Assembly: GCA_001510135.1 (NCBI GenBank)
Contig: LFER01000009.1
Span: 37,806 to 101,805, forward strand
Direction: 5' to 3'
From: Alphaproteobacteria bacterium casp-alpha6
GTDB lineage: Bacteria > Pseudomonadota > Alphaproteobacteria > Rhodobacterales > Rhodobacteraceae
DNA length: 64,000 bases
The notes below the pieces were generated by a model that saw nothing but the letters and a program-made list of their open reading frames with translations, did not search any database and had not been told where the DNA came from. The translations under genes and the position numbers were made by a program. Below are positions 46,083 to 55,263 of the stretch, piece by piece; position 1 is the first letter of the stretch; each line of letters opens with the position of its first letter.

Positions 46083-46166
46083 GGGCGACAGGCCGCAAGG
46101 TGTGGCAGGGGACTGTAACTCCCTCGCGGAGACGCACGCTTGGTTCGATTCCAAGGTCGCCCACCA
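46083..46166 (+). tRNA. tRNA-Tyr (GTA), class II with long variable arm
   Basis: Acceptor stem GGGCGAC/GTCGCCC, discriminator A and encoded CCA; anticodon arm GGGGA-CTGTAAC-TCCCT with anticodon GTA; variable arm of about 12 bases; T arm CTTGG-TTCGATT-CCAAG. The D arm is odd: position 8 is A instead of the near-universal U, and the base expected to be A14 is C, so the usual 8-14 pair is lost. It may be a clade-specific form of tRNA-Tyr or a diverged copy. The tRNA is alone, with no other tRNA nearby. Confidence 0.85.
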
Positions 46167-46269
46167 CTTCAACCTTAATTTAGAATATCATCTTCCCGAA
46201 TGCGTGTAGTTAAGCCAGCGCGTCAGAAAAAGGTCTGATTTTGGTTGCGGAAAATTTGAGGAAGACTCT

Positions 46270-47259
46270 TTACGCTTTGCCCTGCTCAGCGAGGCCTGTC
46301 GCCAGATCCCATAGTGTGTCTGGGACCTCTACAGCATGAGCAGGCGTTTTATATTGCCCGGGCATACGTGCGCCTTCGTCTAAGGCAACGGCCTCTGCGA
46401 CTTGCGCCAAGCGCTCATAAAAGGCCTGACCTGCGGCGGGATCAATCAGTATATAGAACTGACCAAGGTCATGCGGGGGACCTTCAGGCGCTTTCAAAGG
46501 CTTCACATCACGCGACACAACGCCACCCGTCATGCCCGCGCTCAAAAGCTCTGCCATAAGCCCAAAGCCCCACCCCTTATAGCCCCCCATAGAGACGAGG
46601 GAGCCCTGAAGCGCTGCCTCGGGATCGGTGGTCGGTTTCCCATCTTTGTCAACAGCCCATCCTTCTGGAATGCGTTCTCCGACAGCTTTGGCCATGGTAA
46701 TTTTCCCCAAAGCGACCGTGGTCGTGGACTGGTCAAATTGCATAGCAACGCCACCTTTTCCGTCGGGAACAGAAAAGGCGATAGGATTGGTCCCAATGGC
46801 ACGGGTTTTTCCACCAGGGGGCGCAACAATGGGGGACGCATTGGTGAAACCAATACCGATCAATCCTTGGCATGCGATTTGTTCCGTAAAATAGCCCAGT
46901 GAAGTACACGTGTGGGCGTGCCCGACAGACAAAGTTGCAACCCCAGATTTTCGGGCTTGCACCAACGCCTTTGGCAAAGCCTTTGCAAAGGCCGGTTGCG
47001 CAAAGCCGAATTTTGCATCCACAAATATTGTCGCCTCTTTTGGCTTGGACACCACAGGTTCAACAGCGCCAGACACGCGCCCAGTGATGAGCTGCTGGCA
47101 GTAGCTTTCTAAATAATAAAGTCCACAGATGCGGTTTCCCACACTTTCTGATTTTGCCACGGCGTCGGCCACGTGATCCGCAATCCATTCTTGGGCGCCA
47201 TGGCGCATCAACGCAGTTTTGGAAACATCAAAGATCTGTTTGATCGCTATCTCTGCCAT
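46270..47259 (-). CDS. Ldh-family (malate/L-sulfolactate-type) NAD(P)-dependent oxidoreductase
   Basis: A 329-residue enzyme of the type 2 malate/L-lactate dehydrogenase family, which includes Delta1-piperideine-2-carboxylate and ureidoglycolate enzymes. 'SVGHAHTCTSLGYFTEQIA' holds the catalytic His, and 'TNASPIVAPPGGKTRAIGTN' and 'GGYKGWGFGLMAELLSAGM' are typical. It precedes the phosphatase gene upstream on the same strand (nine-base gap). The family is common in amino acid catabolism; the substrate cannot be fixed from sequence. Confidence 0.85.
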   Translation of the reverse strand: MAEIAIKQIFDVSKTALMRHGAQEWIADHVADAVAKSESVGNRICGLYYLESYCQQLITGRVSGAVEPVVSKPKEATIFVDAKFGFAQPAFAKALPKALVQARKSGVATLSVGHAHTCTSLGYFTEQIACQGLIGIGFTNASPIVAPPGGKTRAIGTNPIAFSVPDGKGGVAMQFDQSTTTVALGKITMAKAVGERIPEGWAVDKDGKPTTDPEAALQGSLVSMGGYKGWGFGLMAELLSAGMTGGVVSRDVKPLKAPEGPPHDLGQFYILIDPAAGQAFYERLAQVAEAVALDEGARMPGQYKTPAHAVEVPDTLWDLATGLAEQGKA

Positions 47260-47268
47260 TCGTACCTC

Positions 47269-48006
47269 TCACTGCGGCGCCGGTGCCGCCAAATTTGCCT
47301 GCCTCATGCTTTCAAGCGTCTCAGCCAGAGGACGGCGTTTTTCAAAAGCTTCCTGCAGAGTTTCAGGATCATATTCGCTGTTTACCCAATCCAGAAACGC
47401 AATGTTGCCGTGATTGAGGCGTTCTTCAAAGGTCCAAAGGAAATAATCCAACACCCCTGTGGCCGTAAAATCCACATGCACATGCCGGAACGACAGCTGT
47501 TTCATCGCCTCCTGAACAGAGGCTCCTTCATAGACCATCAAATATATTGCAGAGACCAGCCCCGCGCGATCGGCGCCGGATTTGCAATGGAACAACAACG
47601 GTTTTTCCATTTTTCCAAGGCAATCCACTATAGCATTTATATCTTCGCTCTGGGGCGCGTTTCGTGCATTAAGTTTTATGTTTTCAAGCCGCATACCAAG
47701 TTTTTGACATATTCGTTCTTCGTATTGGTAATGTGCGTAAACATCCCAGCCACGCAGGTTCAAAACCGACCGCAACCCCTTTGCGTGATAAGAAATAAAC
47801 CGCCACTCGGTGGGCTGATTGGATCGAAAAACGCCCGGCGCGATTTCTTTATGATTGGTCCAAAACACCCGCAAAAAAGCATGATCAAACAAATGGTAAT
47901 GGATGCGCGCCCAAAAACGTCCTGACGGTGTCTCTAAATCCTTGCCAAACGCGCGGCGCAGTTTGCTGTCCAGCATTTTTATGTAGTCATAGGATTTTTT
48001 AAGCAT
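47269..48006 (-). CDS. Tyrosine/dual-specificity phosphatase-like protein
   Basis: A 245-residue protein with the PTP signature His140-Cys141-x5-Arg147 ('LLFHCKSGADRAG') and 'GVFRSNQPTEWRFISYHAKG' upstream, as in bacterial PTP/DSP proteins. The general-acid Asp and substrate are uncertain; members act on phosphoproteins, phosphoinositides or nucleotides. It is first in a two-gene unit with the Ldh-family gene and divergent from the AGXT-type aminotransferase. Confidence 0.82.
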   Translation of the reverse strand: MLKKSYDYIKMLDSKLRRAFGKDLETPSGRFWARIHYHLFDHAFLRVFWTNHKEIAPGVFRSNQPTEWRFISYHAKGLRSVLNLRGWDVYAHYQYEERICQKLGMRLENIKLNARNAPQSEDINAIVDCLGKMEKPLLFHCKSGADRAGLVSAIYLMVYEGASVQEAMKQLSFRHVHVDFTATGVLDYFLWTFEERLNHGNIAFLDWVNSEYDPETLQEAFEKRRPLAETLESMRQANLAAPAPQ

Positions 48007-48128
48007 TTTGCTCTGCCGCCTCTTACGTAGGCAGGTCTAGAGGTTTGTCGCGCCTATGGCAAGCAACACAGACGATTGACCTCGCTCAGAAAAGGAATAG
48101 GAATGACGCATCCCAAAGGAGTTTGAGC

Positions 48129-49331
48129 ATGTCACTTTCAAGCGGTCGTTCGTATTTGGCCATTCCCGGCCCATCTGTGATCCCTGATGAGGTTTTGCGC
48201 GCCATGCATCGCCCCTCTCCGAATATTTACGAGGGGGAACTGATCGAAATTACCAAAAGTGTCATTCCAGACCTCAAATATGTTGCAAAAACAGCGGGAA
48301 ATGTAGCGATCTACATCGCAAATGGTCATGGTGCTTGGGAAGCCGCACTTGCAAATATCGTGGAAGCAGGGGAGCAAGTACTGGTTGCCGCGACAGGTCG
48401 CTTTGCCCATGGCTGGGCAGAAATGGCGCACCGGCTGGGAGTGGGCTCTGAGATTATCGAATTTGGGAATCAGTCGCCGTTGGAGGCAGGCGCAATAGAA
48501 GACGCTTTGCGCCGGGATAAAGACAAAAAGATCAAAGCCGTTTTGATCACGCATGTAGACACATCAACCTCGGTCAAAAATGACGTGGCGGCTGTGCGAC
48601 ACGCAATAGACAACGAAGACCACCCTGCTCTTTTGGCCGTTGATTGCATCGCCTCGCTTGGCTGTGACGATTTTGAAATGGACGCTTGGGGCGTGGATGT
48701 CATGGTGGCGGGATGTCAGAAAGGATTGATGGTGCCACCGGGGCTTAGCTTTGTCTATTTCAGCGACAAAGCCAAAGACGGCCAAAAGAGGCTGTCGCGC
48801 GTCAGTTCCTATTGGGATTGGGCCCCGCGTATCGCGCCAGAACTTTACTACGAATATTTCTGTGGAACGGCACCGGCCCATCACATTTACGGGCTGAGGC
48901 AAGCCTTGGATATGATCAAAAGCGAGGGACTGGAAGCGATATTCCAACGCCATCAAACGCTCGCAAACGCCATCTGGGCAGCTGTTGACTGCTGGGGAAG
49001 CAATGACGGAACGATGAAAATGAACATTTCAAACCCCGATCATCGCTCCCACGCGGTGACAGCTTTGTCCATTGGCGCGCCTGATGGTACGCGCCTAAGG
49101 CGGTGGGTTGAACAAAACGCAGGCCTGACCTTGGGAATCGGATTAGGAATGAATTCTGAGGCCGACCCGCGCGCGGACGGATTTTTTCGTATTGGGCATA
49201 TGGGCCATGTCAATGCACAGATGATCATGGGGTTGATCGGAACGATCGAAACCGCCCTTTGTGCCCTCAATATCCCCCATGGTCGGGGTGCGACAGACGC
49301 CGCTGCATTAAAGCTCGCTTCAGTTTTCTAG
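48129..49331 (+). CDS. Class V aminotransferase, alanine/serine--glyoxylate type
   Basis: PLP enzyme of 400 residues. 'YLAIPGPSVIPDEVLRAMHR' at the start, 'AVDCIASLGCDDFEMDAWGV' (PLP-binding Asp region) and the Lys in 'GCQKGLMVPPGLSFVYFSD' are typical of AGXT/SgaA proteins. Possible roles are glyoxylate disposal, the serine cycle or purine degradation. The ATG at 48129 is preferred over the track's 48045. Its end overlaps the convergent aminotransferase by 12 bases. Confidence 0.87.
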   Translation: MSLSSGRSYLAIPGPSVIPDEVLRAMHRPSPNIYEGELIEITKSVIPDLKYVAKTAGNVAIYIANGHGAWEAALANIVEAGEQVLVAATGRFAHGWAEMAHRLGVGSEIIEFGNQSPLEAGAIEDALRRDKDKKIKAVLITHVDTSTSVKNDVAAVRHAIDNEDHPALLAVDCIASLGCDDFEMDAWGVDVMVAGCQKGLMVPPGLSFVYFSDKAKDGQKRLSRVSSYWDWAPRIAPELYYEYFCGTAPAHHIYGLRQALDMIKSEGLEAIFQRHQTLANAIWAAVDCWGSNDGTMKMNISNPDHRSHAVTALSIGAPDGTRLRRWVEQNAGLTLGIGLGMNSEADPRADGFFRIGHMGHVNAQMIMGLIGTIETALCALNIPHGRGATDAAALKLASVF

Positions 49332-50432
49332 GCGCGCGGCATCGAGAGCTTTGGGAAGGATCTTTGCGAAAAGGTCCAAATCGGCTTTGGGTCCTGCGCT
49401 GACGCGAATACAGCGATCTTGAGGCGCAACAAAGGGCATACGAACAAAAATACCTTCCCGTACAAGATTTGCCAAAACCGCCTTTGCAAATCCTCCATCC
49501 CGCCCACAGTCTATGGAAACAAAGTTTGTGGCGGACGCAATAATGCTCAGACCGTTTTGGGCAGCAATTTCACCAATACGCGCGCGCGCCTCGGAAACCT
49601 CATCACGCAGATGGCTTACCCACTGCTGATCTGAAAGGGCCGCAATCGCACCGATCTGTGCGACACGGTTCATCCCAAAATGATTGCGGATCTTTTCAAA
49701 TTGAGAAATCAGCGCGACTGGCCCGAAAGCATACCCGACGCGCGCACCGGCCATTCCATAGCCTTTGGAAAAAGTCCTAAAACGGATCACATTGTCAAAA
49801 AGCAATTTTGAATTGGGCGCAATTCCGTCGGGGGCAAATTCGATATATGCCTCATCCAAGGCCAAAAGACAGGTCTTGGGCAGGCGCTCAATAAAGGCTT
49901 CAATCGCTTGCGCATCATGGATCGTTCCCATTGGATTGTCAGGATTCGCCAAATAGACAAGCCGGGCGCCTGTGTGTTCAACGCAAGCCAGCAGACCTTC
50001 CAAATCTTCATGATCCTCACGATAAGGAACTTTGTGCAAAACACCACCATATCCGACAATATGGTAATTAAAGGTCGGATAGGCTCCGTCAGAGGTAACC
50101 ACCGGATCACCCTGTTGCACCATCATGCGTGCCAAATATCCAAGGAGCCCGTCGATCCCTTCGCCCACCACAATATTTTCCGCAGCAAGGCCAAGATGAT
50201 CTGCCAATGCATTTCGCAAATCAAATGAGGTCGGATCACCGTATTTCCAAATCTCGCTCGTCGCCTCCTGCATTGCGCGGATCGCTTTGGGAGAGGGGCC
50301 AAAAATATTCTCATTGGCACCAAGGCGTGCCGCAAATTCTGCGCCACGTTGACGTTCCTGTGTTTCAGGCCCGACAAAGGGAACTGTTGCCGGAAGGTCA
50401 TCTAAAAGGGGTGTAAATCTAATCTTAGTCAT
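49320..50432 (-). CDS. Class I/II aminotransferase, histidinol-phosphate aminotransferase-like
   Basis: A 370-residue PLP enzyme of the HisC fold: 'RLGANENIFGPSPKAIRAMQ', 'LANPDNPMGTIHDAQAIEAF', 'DEAYIEF' and the PLP lysine in 'RTFSKGYGMAGARVGYAFGP'. It is not among other his genes, so it may serve aromatic or other amino acids rather than histidine synthesis. The ORF is followed tail-to-tail by the AGXT-type gene. Confidence 0.85.
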   Translation of the reverse strand: MTKIRFTPLLDDLPATVPFVGPETQERQRGAEFAARLGANENIFGPSPKAIRAMQEATSEIWKYGDPTSFDLRNALADHLGLAAENIVVGEGIDGLLGYLARMMVQQGDPVVTSDGAYPTFNYHIVGYGGVLHKVPYREDHEDLEGLLACVEHTGARLVYLANPDNPMGTIHDAQAIEAFIERLPKTCLLALDEAYIEFAPDGIAPNSKLLFDNVIRFRTFSKGYGMAGARVGYAFGPVALISQFEKIRNHFGMNRVAQIGAIAALSDQQWVSHLRDEVSEARARIGEIAAQNGLSIIASATNFVSIDCGRDGGFAKAVLANLVREGIFVRMPFVAPQDRCIRVSAGPKADLDLFAKILPKALDAARLEN

Positions 50433-50590
50433 AGTTGCGATCCTAAGATTAAATTTTAAATTTAGGCAAGCGGGTTTCCCCTCTTACTCTGGCATTTTCA
50501 TTCTTATGGTTTTATATCTCAGAAGTCCGGTTTCGGCTTGACGCAATGTCTTTGAACCACAAGGCCTTGCAAAGGATTAAAGGAACACAC

Positions 50591-51877
50591 GTGTCAAACA
50601 GCAGCCGCCCCTTTGCCCCTTTTGAATGGATGATCGCTTGGCGCTACCTCAGATCACGACGAAGCGAGGGCGGGGTCAGTGTCATGACATGGATCAGCCT
50701 TGTTGGGATCACATTGGCGGTCTTTGCGTTGATTGCGACTTTGGCGGTGCGCAGTGGATTTCGTTCAGAATTTGTCGGGATCATACTCGGGGCAAATGCC
50801 CATGTATCCATATATCAAATCCCAACGACCAACGAATTTGGCCGTCTAGACAGAAAAATCTATAATTATGCGGAAATGGCGGAAGCCGTCAAAGCTGTAA
50901 AAGGCGTCACGCGCGCAGCCCCCGTGATAAAAAGCCAAGTAATGGCCACCTACAACGGCAATCGTGCGGGTGTTCAAGTGATCGGGCTTGCTGAAAAAGA
51001 CCTCATGACCCTGCCCCGCATCGCCAATCCCGAGCGCGCCTTGGGAAATATCTCTGATTTTGCGCAAGGCATAGCGATTGGATCAGGCGTTGCGCGGGAT
51101 CTCAATGCGACCGTTGGGGATAAAATAAAACTGATTTCTCCGGATGGGTTGAAAACTGCGTTCGGGACAAGCCCGAGAGTCAAGACTTATGAGATTGTCT
51201 ATGTCTTTACGGCGGGCCGATATGACATAGACAAAACGCGCATTTACATGCCCTTTGGCGAGGCACAAAACTATTTCAACCGGATGGAAGCTGCCGATGA
51301 AATTGAAGTGATGGTGCAGGACCCAGAGAATATCGAAAGCCTGAATGACGCATTGTTTGAGGCTGCCGGTGGACGCACGCAGCTTTGGACTTGGAAAGAC
51401 GCATCCGGAGCCTATCTGCGCGCGCTCACGATTGAGGACAATGTGATGTTGATTATCATGGGTATTTTGGTCCTGATCGCGACGATGAACATCGTGTCGG
51501 GGCTGATCATGCTTGTCAAAAACAAAGGGCGCGATATCGGCATCCTGCGGACCATTGGATTAAGTGAAGGCGCGGTCATGCGCATATTCTTTATCTGCGG
51601 GGCGTTTACCGGTGTGATCGGCACGGTTCTTGGAACCCTTTTGGGATGCCTCTTTGCGATTTATGTAGATCCGATTTTTGCTTTTATAAATGTGATATCC
51701 GGCGGCGATGTCTGGGACCCAACCATACGCGGTATTTATTCCATACCCGCGGAATTGAAATTTGATGATGTCGCCTTCGCTGTGATTTTGTCTTTGGCTC
51801 TGAGTTTTGGCGTGACCCTGTTCCCCGCAAGACGCGCCGCGCGGCTAAACCCCGTTGAGGCACTGCGCTATGAATGA
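50591..51877 (+). CDS. lolC: Lipoprotein-releasing ABC permease LolC/LolE
   Basis: Inner-membrane subunit that extracts lipoproteins for transfer to LolA. The 428 residues have one N-terminal membrane segment, a large periplasmic domain (about 55-280) and three C-terminal segments; 'FEWMIAWRYLRSRRSEGGVS' is the family's start signature. The GTG at 50591 has AAAGGA ahead and is a better start than the track's ATG at 50546. Alphaproteobacteria usually carry one such LolC/E gene. It overlaps lolD by eight bases. Confidence 0.92.
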   Translation: MSNSSRPFAPFEWMIAWRYLRSRRSEGGVSVMTWISLVGITLAVFALIATLAVRSGFRSEFVGIILGANAHVSIYQIPTTNEFGRLDRKIYNYAEMAEAVKAVKGVTRAAPVIKSQVMATYNGNRAGVQVIGLAEKDLMTLPRIANPERALGNISDFAQGIAIGSGVARDLNATVGDKIKLISPDGLKTAFGTSPRVKTYEIVYVFTAGRYDIDKTRIYMPFGEAQNYFNRMEAADEIEVMVQDPENIESLNDALFEAAGGRTQLWTWKDASGAYLRALTIEDNVMLIIMGILVLIATMNIVSGLIMLVKNKGRDIGILRTIGLSEGAVMRIFFICGAFTGVIGTVLGTLLGCLFAIYVDPIFAFINVISGGDVWDPTIRGIYSIPAELKFDDVAFAVILSLALSFGVTLFPARRAARLNPVEALRYE

Positions 51878-52559
51878 GTTTGTGCTGGAATTAAAAGGGT
51901 TGCATAAAACCTACAATAGCGGGAAACCAAACCAGATTGATGTCCTGTCAAATGCAGAACTTTCTTTGAAAGAAGGCGAAGTTGTCGCGCTCGTAGCACC
52001 GTCAGGCGCAGGAAAATCCACTTTGCTCCATATCGCCGGTTTATTGGACACGCCTGACAGCGGGGATGTTATTCTCAAAGGCGAAATGCTCAACGTTAAA
52101 AGCGATGCGCGCCGCACAATCATCAGACGCCGCGACATTGGCTTTATCTATCAGTTCCATCATTTGCTGCCGGAATTCAGTGCGGCAGAGAATATCATGA
52201 TCCCCCAGATGGCAGATGGTATCGCGCGCTCCAAAGCCTATGACCGCGCAGGAGAGCTGCTTTCAAAGGTGGGATTGGGAAGCCGTGTCAAGCACCGCCC
52301 TGCGGAGCTGTCTGGAGGGGAGCAACAAAGAGTTGCATTTTGTCGAGCCTTAGCCAATCGACCAAGCATTTTGTTGGCGGATGAGCCAACCGGAAATCTG
52401 GATCAAACGACGTCCCATCAAGTTTTTGATACGTTATTGTCGATTGTTCGGGAAACGCGTCTCTCAGCCCTGATCGCCACGCATAACCCTGACATTGCAG
52501 AGCGTATGGACAGAACCATCCGCCTCAGCGAAGGTCGCCTTATCAACGCCTTAAAATAA
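51870..52559 (+). CDS. lolD: Lipoprotein-releasing ATPase LolD
   Basis: ATPase of the Lol exporter, 229 residues, with Walker A 'APSGAGKSTLLHIAGLLDTP', signature 'LSGGEQQRVAFCRALA' and Walker B 'LLADEPTGNLDQ'. It starts at ATG 51870 inside the lolC end. It converges on the glycosyltransferase gene seven bases later. Confidence 0.94.
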   Translation: MNEFVLELKGLHKTYNSGKPNQIDVLSNAELSLKEGEVVALVAPSGAGKSTLLHIAGLLDTPDSGDVILKGEMLNVKSDARRTIIRRRDIGFIYQFHHLLPEFSAAENIMIPQMADGIARSKAYDRAGELLSKVGLGSRVKHRPAELSGGEQQRVAFCRALANRPSILLADEPTGNLDQTTSHQVFDTLLSIVRETRLSALIATHNPDIAERMDRTIRLSEGRLINALK

Positions 52560-52565
52560 GGCGTG

Positions 52566-53249
52566 TTAAGGTTGGTCATATTCCTGTGCAAGTTGGCTGG
52601 GCGAAGCACCCAAAAAATAACGCAATAAACGCCAAATATTTTTAGCTCCCTGGCGCAACCATCCCTCTCTTTCATAACGCGTGGCACTGGTGGTGAGCAG
52701 TATAGGCAATGGACTGAGGCGTCCTTTCAGTTTTTGGACCGTCGCAACATCTTCCATGAGGGGGAGATCCACATATCCCCCCAAAGAAGCCAAAGTCGTC
52801 CGGTTGACCAAAAGCCCCTGATCGCCATAGGGCAGCCCCAAAAGACGTGCCCGCCGGTTCGCCCATCCTGCCGTCAAACGCGCCATAGGATGATCACTGT
52901 TGAATTTTAAGTTAAAATACCATGCTGTCGCAGGGTCTGTGAGATAACGTTCAAACCCCTCACTCCACCCAGAACCCAGCACACTATCTGCATGAAGGAT
53001 GAGCACCCAATCCCCTTTAGCAACAGATATTCCCTGCCGGATTTGCCCCCCGCGCCCCTTTGCACAATGTTCAACATGGCAGCCGACCTTTTCCACCAGA
53101 TCCACTGTCGCATCACGCGACCCCCCATCAGCAACAATGACCTCTCGAATAATAGCGGCATCTAACCCTTCAAAGAGGCTTGAAAGTATCGTGGGAAGCG
53201 CACTTTGCGCGTTCAAAGTCGGAATTATTACTGAGACAGGAGCACGCAA
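52566..53249 (-). CDS. Family 2 glycosyltransferase, TIGR04283 type
   Basis: A 227-residue GT-A transferase: 'VSVIIPTLNAQSALPTILSS', 'EVIVADGGSRDATVDLVEKV' and the DxD-like 'LILHADSVLGSGWSEGFERY'. 'GLPYGDQGLLVNRTTLASLG' is the TIGR04283 signature, a group linked elsewhere to arsenosugar synthesis. No arsenic gene (arsM, arsS) is nearby, so that role is not shown. It is divergent from ygfZ with 58 bases between starts. Confidence 0.85.
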   Translation of the reverse strand: MRAPVSVIIPTLNAQSALPTILSSLFEGLDAAIIREVIVADGGSRDATVDLVEKVGCHVEHCAKGRGGQIRQGISVAKGDWVLILHADSVLGSGWSEGFERYLTDPATAWYFNLKFNSDHPMARLTAGWANRRARLLGLPYGDQGLLVNRTTLASLGGYVDLPLMEDVATVQKLKGRLSPLPILLTTSATRYEREGWLRQGAKNIWRLLRYFLGASPSQLAQEYDQP

Positions 53250-53307
53250 GATCTTTATCCATCACAAAAGGCGCCATATATATCAGTCATGCTGGAAGGA
53301 AGGTCAA

Positions 53308-54063
53308 ATGAAAGAAAATTATAATGATCGCAAAGTATTCTGCCTGAGCGGTGCAGATGCAAAGGATTTTCTTCAGGATTTGATTACCAATGATATTGCC
53401 AAGGCTGAACAAGGGTTAAGTTATTCAGCCTTGCTAGGACCTCAGGGAAAATTCCTTTTTGATTTCTTCCTTTTTACAAAAGCAGAAGATATTTTTCTTG
53501 ATTGCGCAACAAATACCTCAGACGCACTCTGTCAGCGATTGATGATGTACCGCTTAAGACGCAAGGTTAGCATTGAGGCCACTAATCTTTTTGTAACATG
53601 TGGCCTTGGTCAGGCTCCCGCAGGTGCCATGGCTGACCCGCGGCATCCCGAGATGGGGTGGCGATTTTATGGGGAGCCTATTGAGGCAGAAACTGTCAAT
53701 TGGACAGCACAACGTATTCGACTTGGAATTCCAGAGGTCGGGGCTGAATTGCTCCCAGACAGCTATATCCTCGAAATGCGGTTTGAAGCTCTGAACGGTG
53801 TCGATTTTCGCAAAGGGTGTTACATCGGTCAGGAAATCACTGCACGTATGAAACATAAAACAGAGTTACGCAAAGGTCTTGCGCGCGCCACTTTGACCAA
53901 ACAGGTACCTCTTCACACTCCAATCACAGCGGATGGCAAAGAAATCGGCTTTACATGCTCTCAGGCCGAAGGGGATGCCCTTATTTACCTGAGATTTGAA
54001 AAAGCTAACGGCACCATAATGGCAAATGATGCGGTGCTGAGCAATATCAGCACCGATTTCTAA
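53308..54063 (+). CDS. ygfZ: Folate-binding protein YgfZ/GcvT-like
   Basis: Folate-dependent helper in Fe-S cluster protein maintenance, 251 residues. The hallmark 'GVDFRKGCYIGQEITARMKH' contains the redox Cys of the K-G-C-Y-x-G-Q motif. The track ORF starts 309 bases earlier (52999) inside the glycosyltransferase gene; the ATG at 53308 behind GGAAGGAAGG is clearly right. It converges on efp. Confidence 0.92.
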   Translation: MKENYNDRKVFCLSGADAKDFLQDLITNDIAKAEQGLSYSALLGPQGKFLFDFFLFTKAEDIFLDCATNTSDALCQRLMMYRLRRKVSIEATNLFVTCGLGQAPAGAMADPRHPEMGWRFYGEPIEAETVNWTAQRIRLGIPEVGAELLPDSYILEMRFEALNGVDFRKGCYIGQEITARMKHKTELRKGLARATLTKQVPLHTPITADGKEIGFTCSQAEGDALIYLRFEKANGTIMANDAVLSNISTDF

Positions 54064-54109
54064 AATCCGCAAAACCCTTAGATCACGGCTTTATGTTCAA
54101 AATAAGTGC

Positions 54110-54673
54110 CTAGGCGCGCTCAGAATATTCCATGGAATCAGTGTTGATGACGATGTCCTCGTCCTGCGCAATAAAGGGGGGCACCATCACTTTAACGCCA
54201 TTATCCAAGATCGCGGGCTTAAAGCTGTTTGCCGCAGTTTGGCCTTTCACAACAGGTTCTGTTTCTACAACTTTACATGTGACCTTTTGTGGCAGGGTGG
54301 CATTCAGCGCCTCTTCTTCGTAGAACTCCACAACAATTGTCATACCATCCTGAAGAAATGGGCGACGATCCCCAAGCAGTTCGGCAGGAAGCTGTACCTG
54401 TTCATAGGTTTCCGCATCCATGAAAATCAACATACCAGCGTCTTCGTAAAGGAACTGTTGATCTTTCTGCTCAAGGCGAACACGTTCCACCTTATCGGCG
54501 CTGCGGAAGCGTTCGTTCAGCTTCGATCCATTGCGCAAATTACGCATTTCCACCTGAGCAAAGGCCCCACCCTTCCCCGGTTTTACATGATCTACTTTTA
54601 CCGCAGCCCAAAGACCCCCGTCATGTTCTAGCACATTTCCAGGACGAATTTCATTTCCGTTAATTTTTGGCAT
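54110..54673 (-). CDS. efp: Translation elongation factor P
   Basis: Relieves ribosome stalling at polyproline. The 187 residues form three beta-barrel domains; the loop '[20 protein letters not shown]' carries the lysine (of KPGKGG) that is the usual modification site, and '[20 protein letters not shown]' ends domain III. No epmA/epmB gene is nearby, so the modification route is unknown. It is divergent from DUF6280 with a 213-base gap that contains TTTGCAT/ATGCAAA repeats. Confidence 0.95.
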   Translation of the reverse strand: MPKINGNEIRPGNVLEHDGGLWAAVKVDHVKPGKGGAFAQVEMRNLRNGSKLNERFRSADKVERVRLEQKDQQFLYEDAGMLIFMDAETYEQVQLPAELLGDRRPFLQDGMTIVVEFYEEEALNATLPQKVTCKVVETEPVVKGQTAANSFKPAILDNGVKVMVPPFIAQDEDIVINTDSMEYSERA

Positions 54674-54886
54674 AGTTTCCTCGGGGTGTTTTTCTTGATT
54701 ATTCTCTGGGCGTGCCTATATCCATAGCAAGACTCTTTTGCAAGCAACGTCAAAACTTGGACATTTAAATATTGATTTGCATAAATTGCATAGCAGATAT
54801 GCAAAAATGTGCTACCCGAATCAAAATTTTTAGTCCATAAGCGGCGTCACGCCTAAAGACAACTATAATAATAAAAGGACGACGAG

Positions 54887-55213
54887 ATGCGAGATTTCGT
54901 TGATGCAACCGCGTTCAACTGTGAGCAAGGCAATAGAGCCCGCAAGCTTTTTGCTGCGGTGGTTCTTGCCGCGCTTGATGATGCAATTGCTGATGACAAA
55001 AAATATGGAAATGGGCCTGAGCAGATCGCCCGTTGGGCACGTTCAAGAGACGGTCGCGAGGTTCTGTCCTGCGCGGGCATCGACCCAAATGAACGCGTTG
55101 TAGAAGGGTTGATGCTTTTTGTATCAAAAGGTGTTCGTACGTCTGTAGCCCTGTCACGGGAAGAATGTGAGCGTCGGCAAAATGCAGCTATTCAACAGGC
55201 AAAAGCAGCGTAA
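54887..55213 (+). CDS. DUF6280-like small protein
   Basis: A 108-residue cytosolic protein ('DATAFNCEQGNRARKLFAAV' and 'GIDPNERVVEGLMLFVSKGV') that I associate with the Rhodobacteraceae family DUF6280. It is helical, without membrane segments. Function is unknown. A ribosome site (AAAGGACGA) precedes the ATG, and a strong terminator follows. Confidence 0.75.
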   Translation: MRDFVDATAFNCEQGNRARKLFAAVVLAALDDAIADDKKYGNGPEQIARWARSRDGREVLSCAGIDPNERVVEGLMLFVSKGVRTSVALSREECERRQNAAIQQAKAA

Positions 55214-55230
55214 TAAAAACATCGCTTAGT

Positions 55231-55258
55231 AAAAATGCCCGCTTTGGTGGGCATTTTT
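55231..55258 (+). terminator. Strong rho-independent terminator after DUF6280
   Basis: AAAAATGCCC and GGGCATTTTT form a 10-bp stem with an 8-base loop and end in a run of six T. It also lies just past the end of the PopZ-like gene on the other strand, so it is probably bidirectional. Confidence 0.9.
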
Positions 55259-55263
55259 TGTAT

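Noticed and set aside
47173-47925. 250-codon plus-strand ORF opposite the phosphatase gene
   Set aside because: Antisense shadow of a gene with an intact PTP signature; its translation shows no family features.
54750-54815. TTTGCAT/ATGCAAA repeats upstream of DUF6280 as an operator
   Set aside because: The arms are short, AT-rich and 16 bases apart; chance is likely in such a region.
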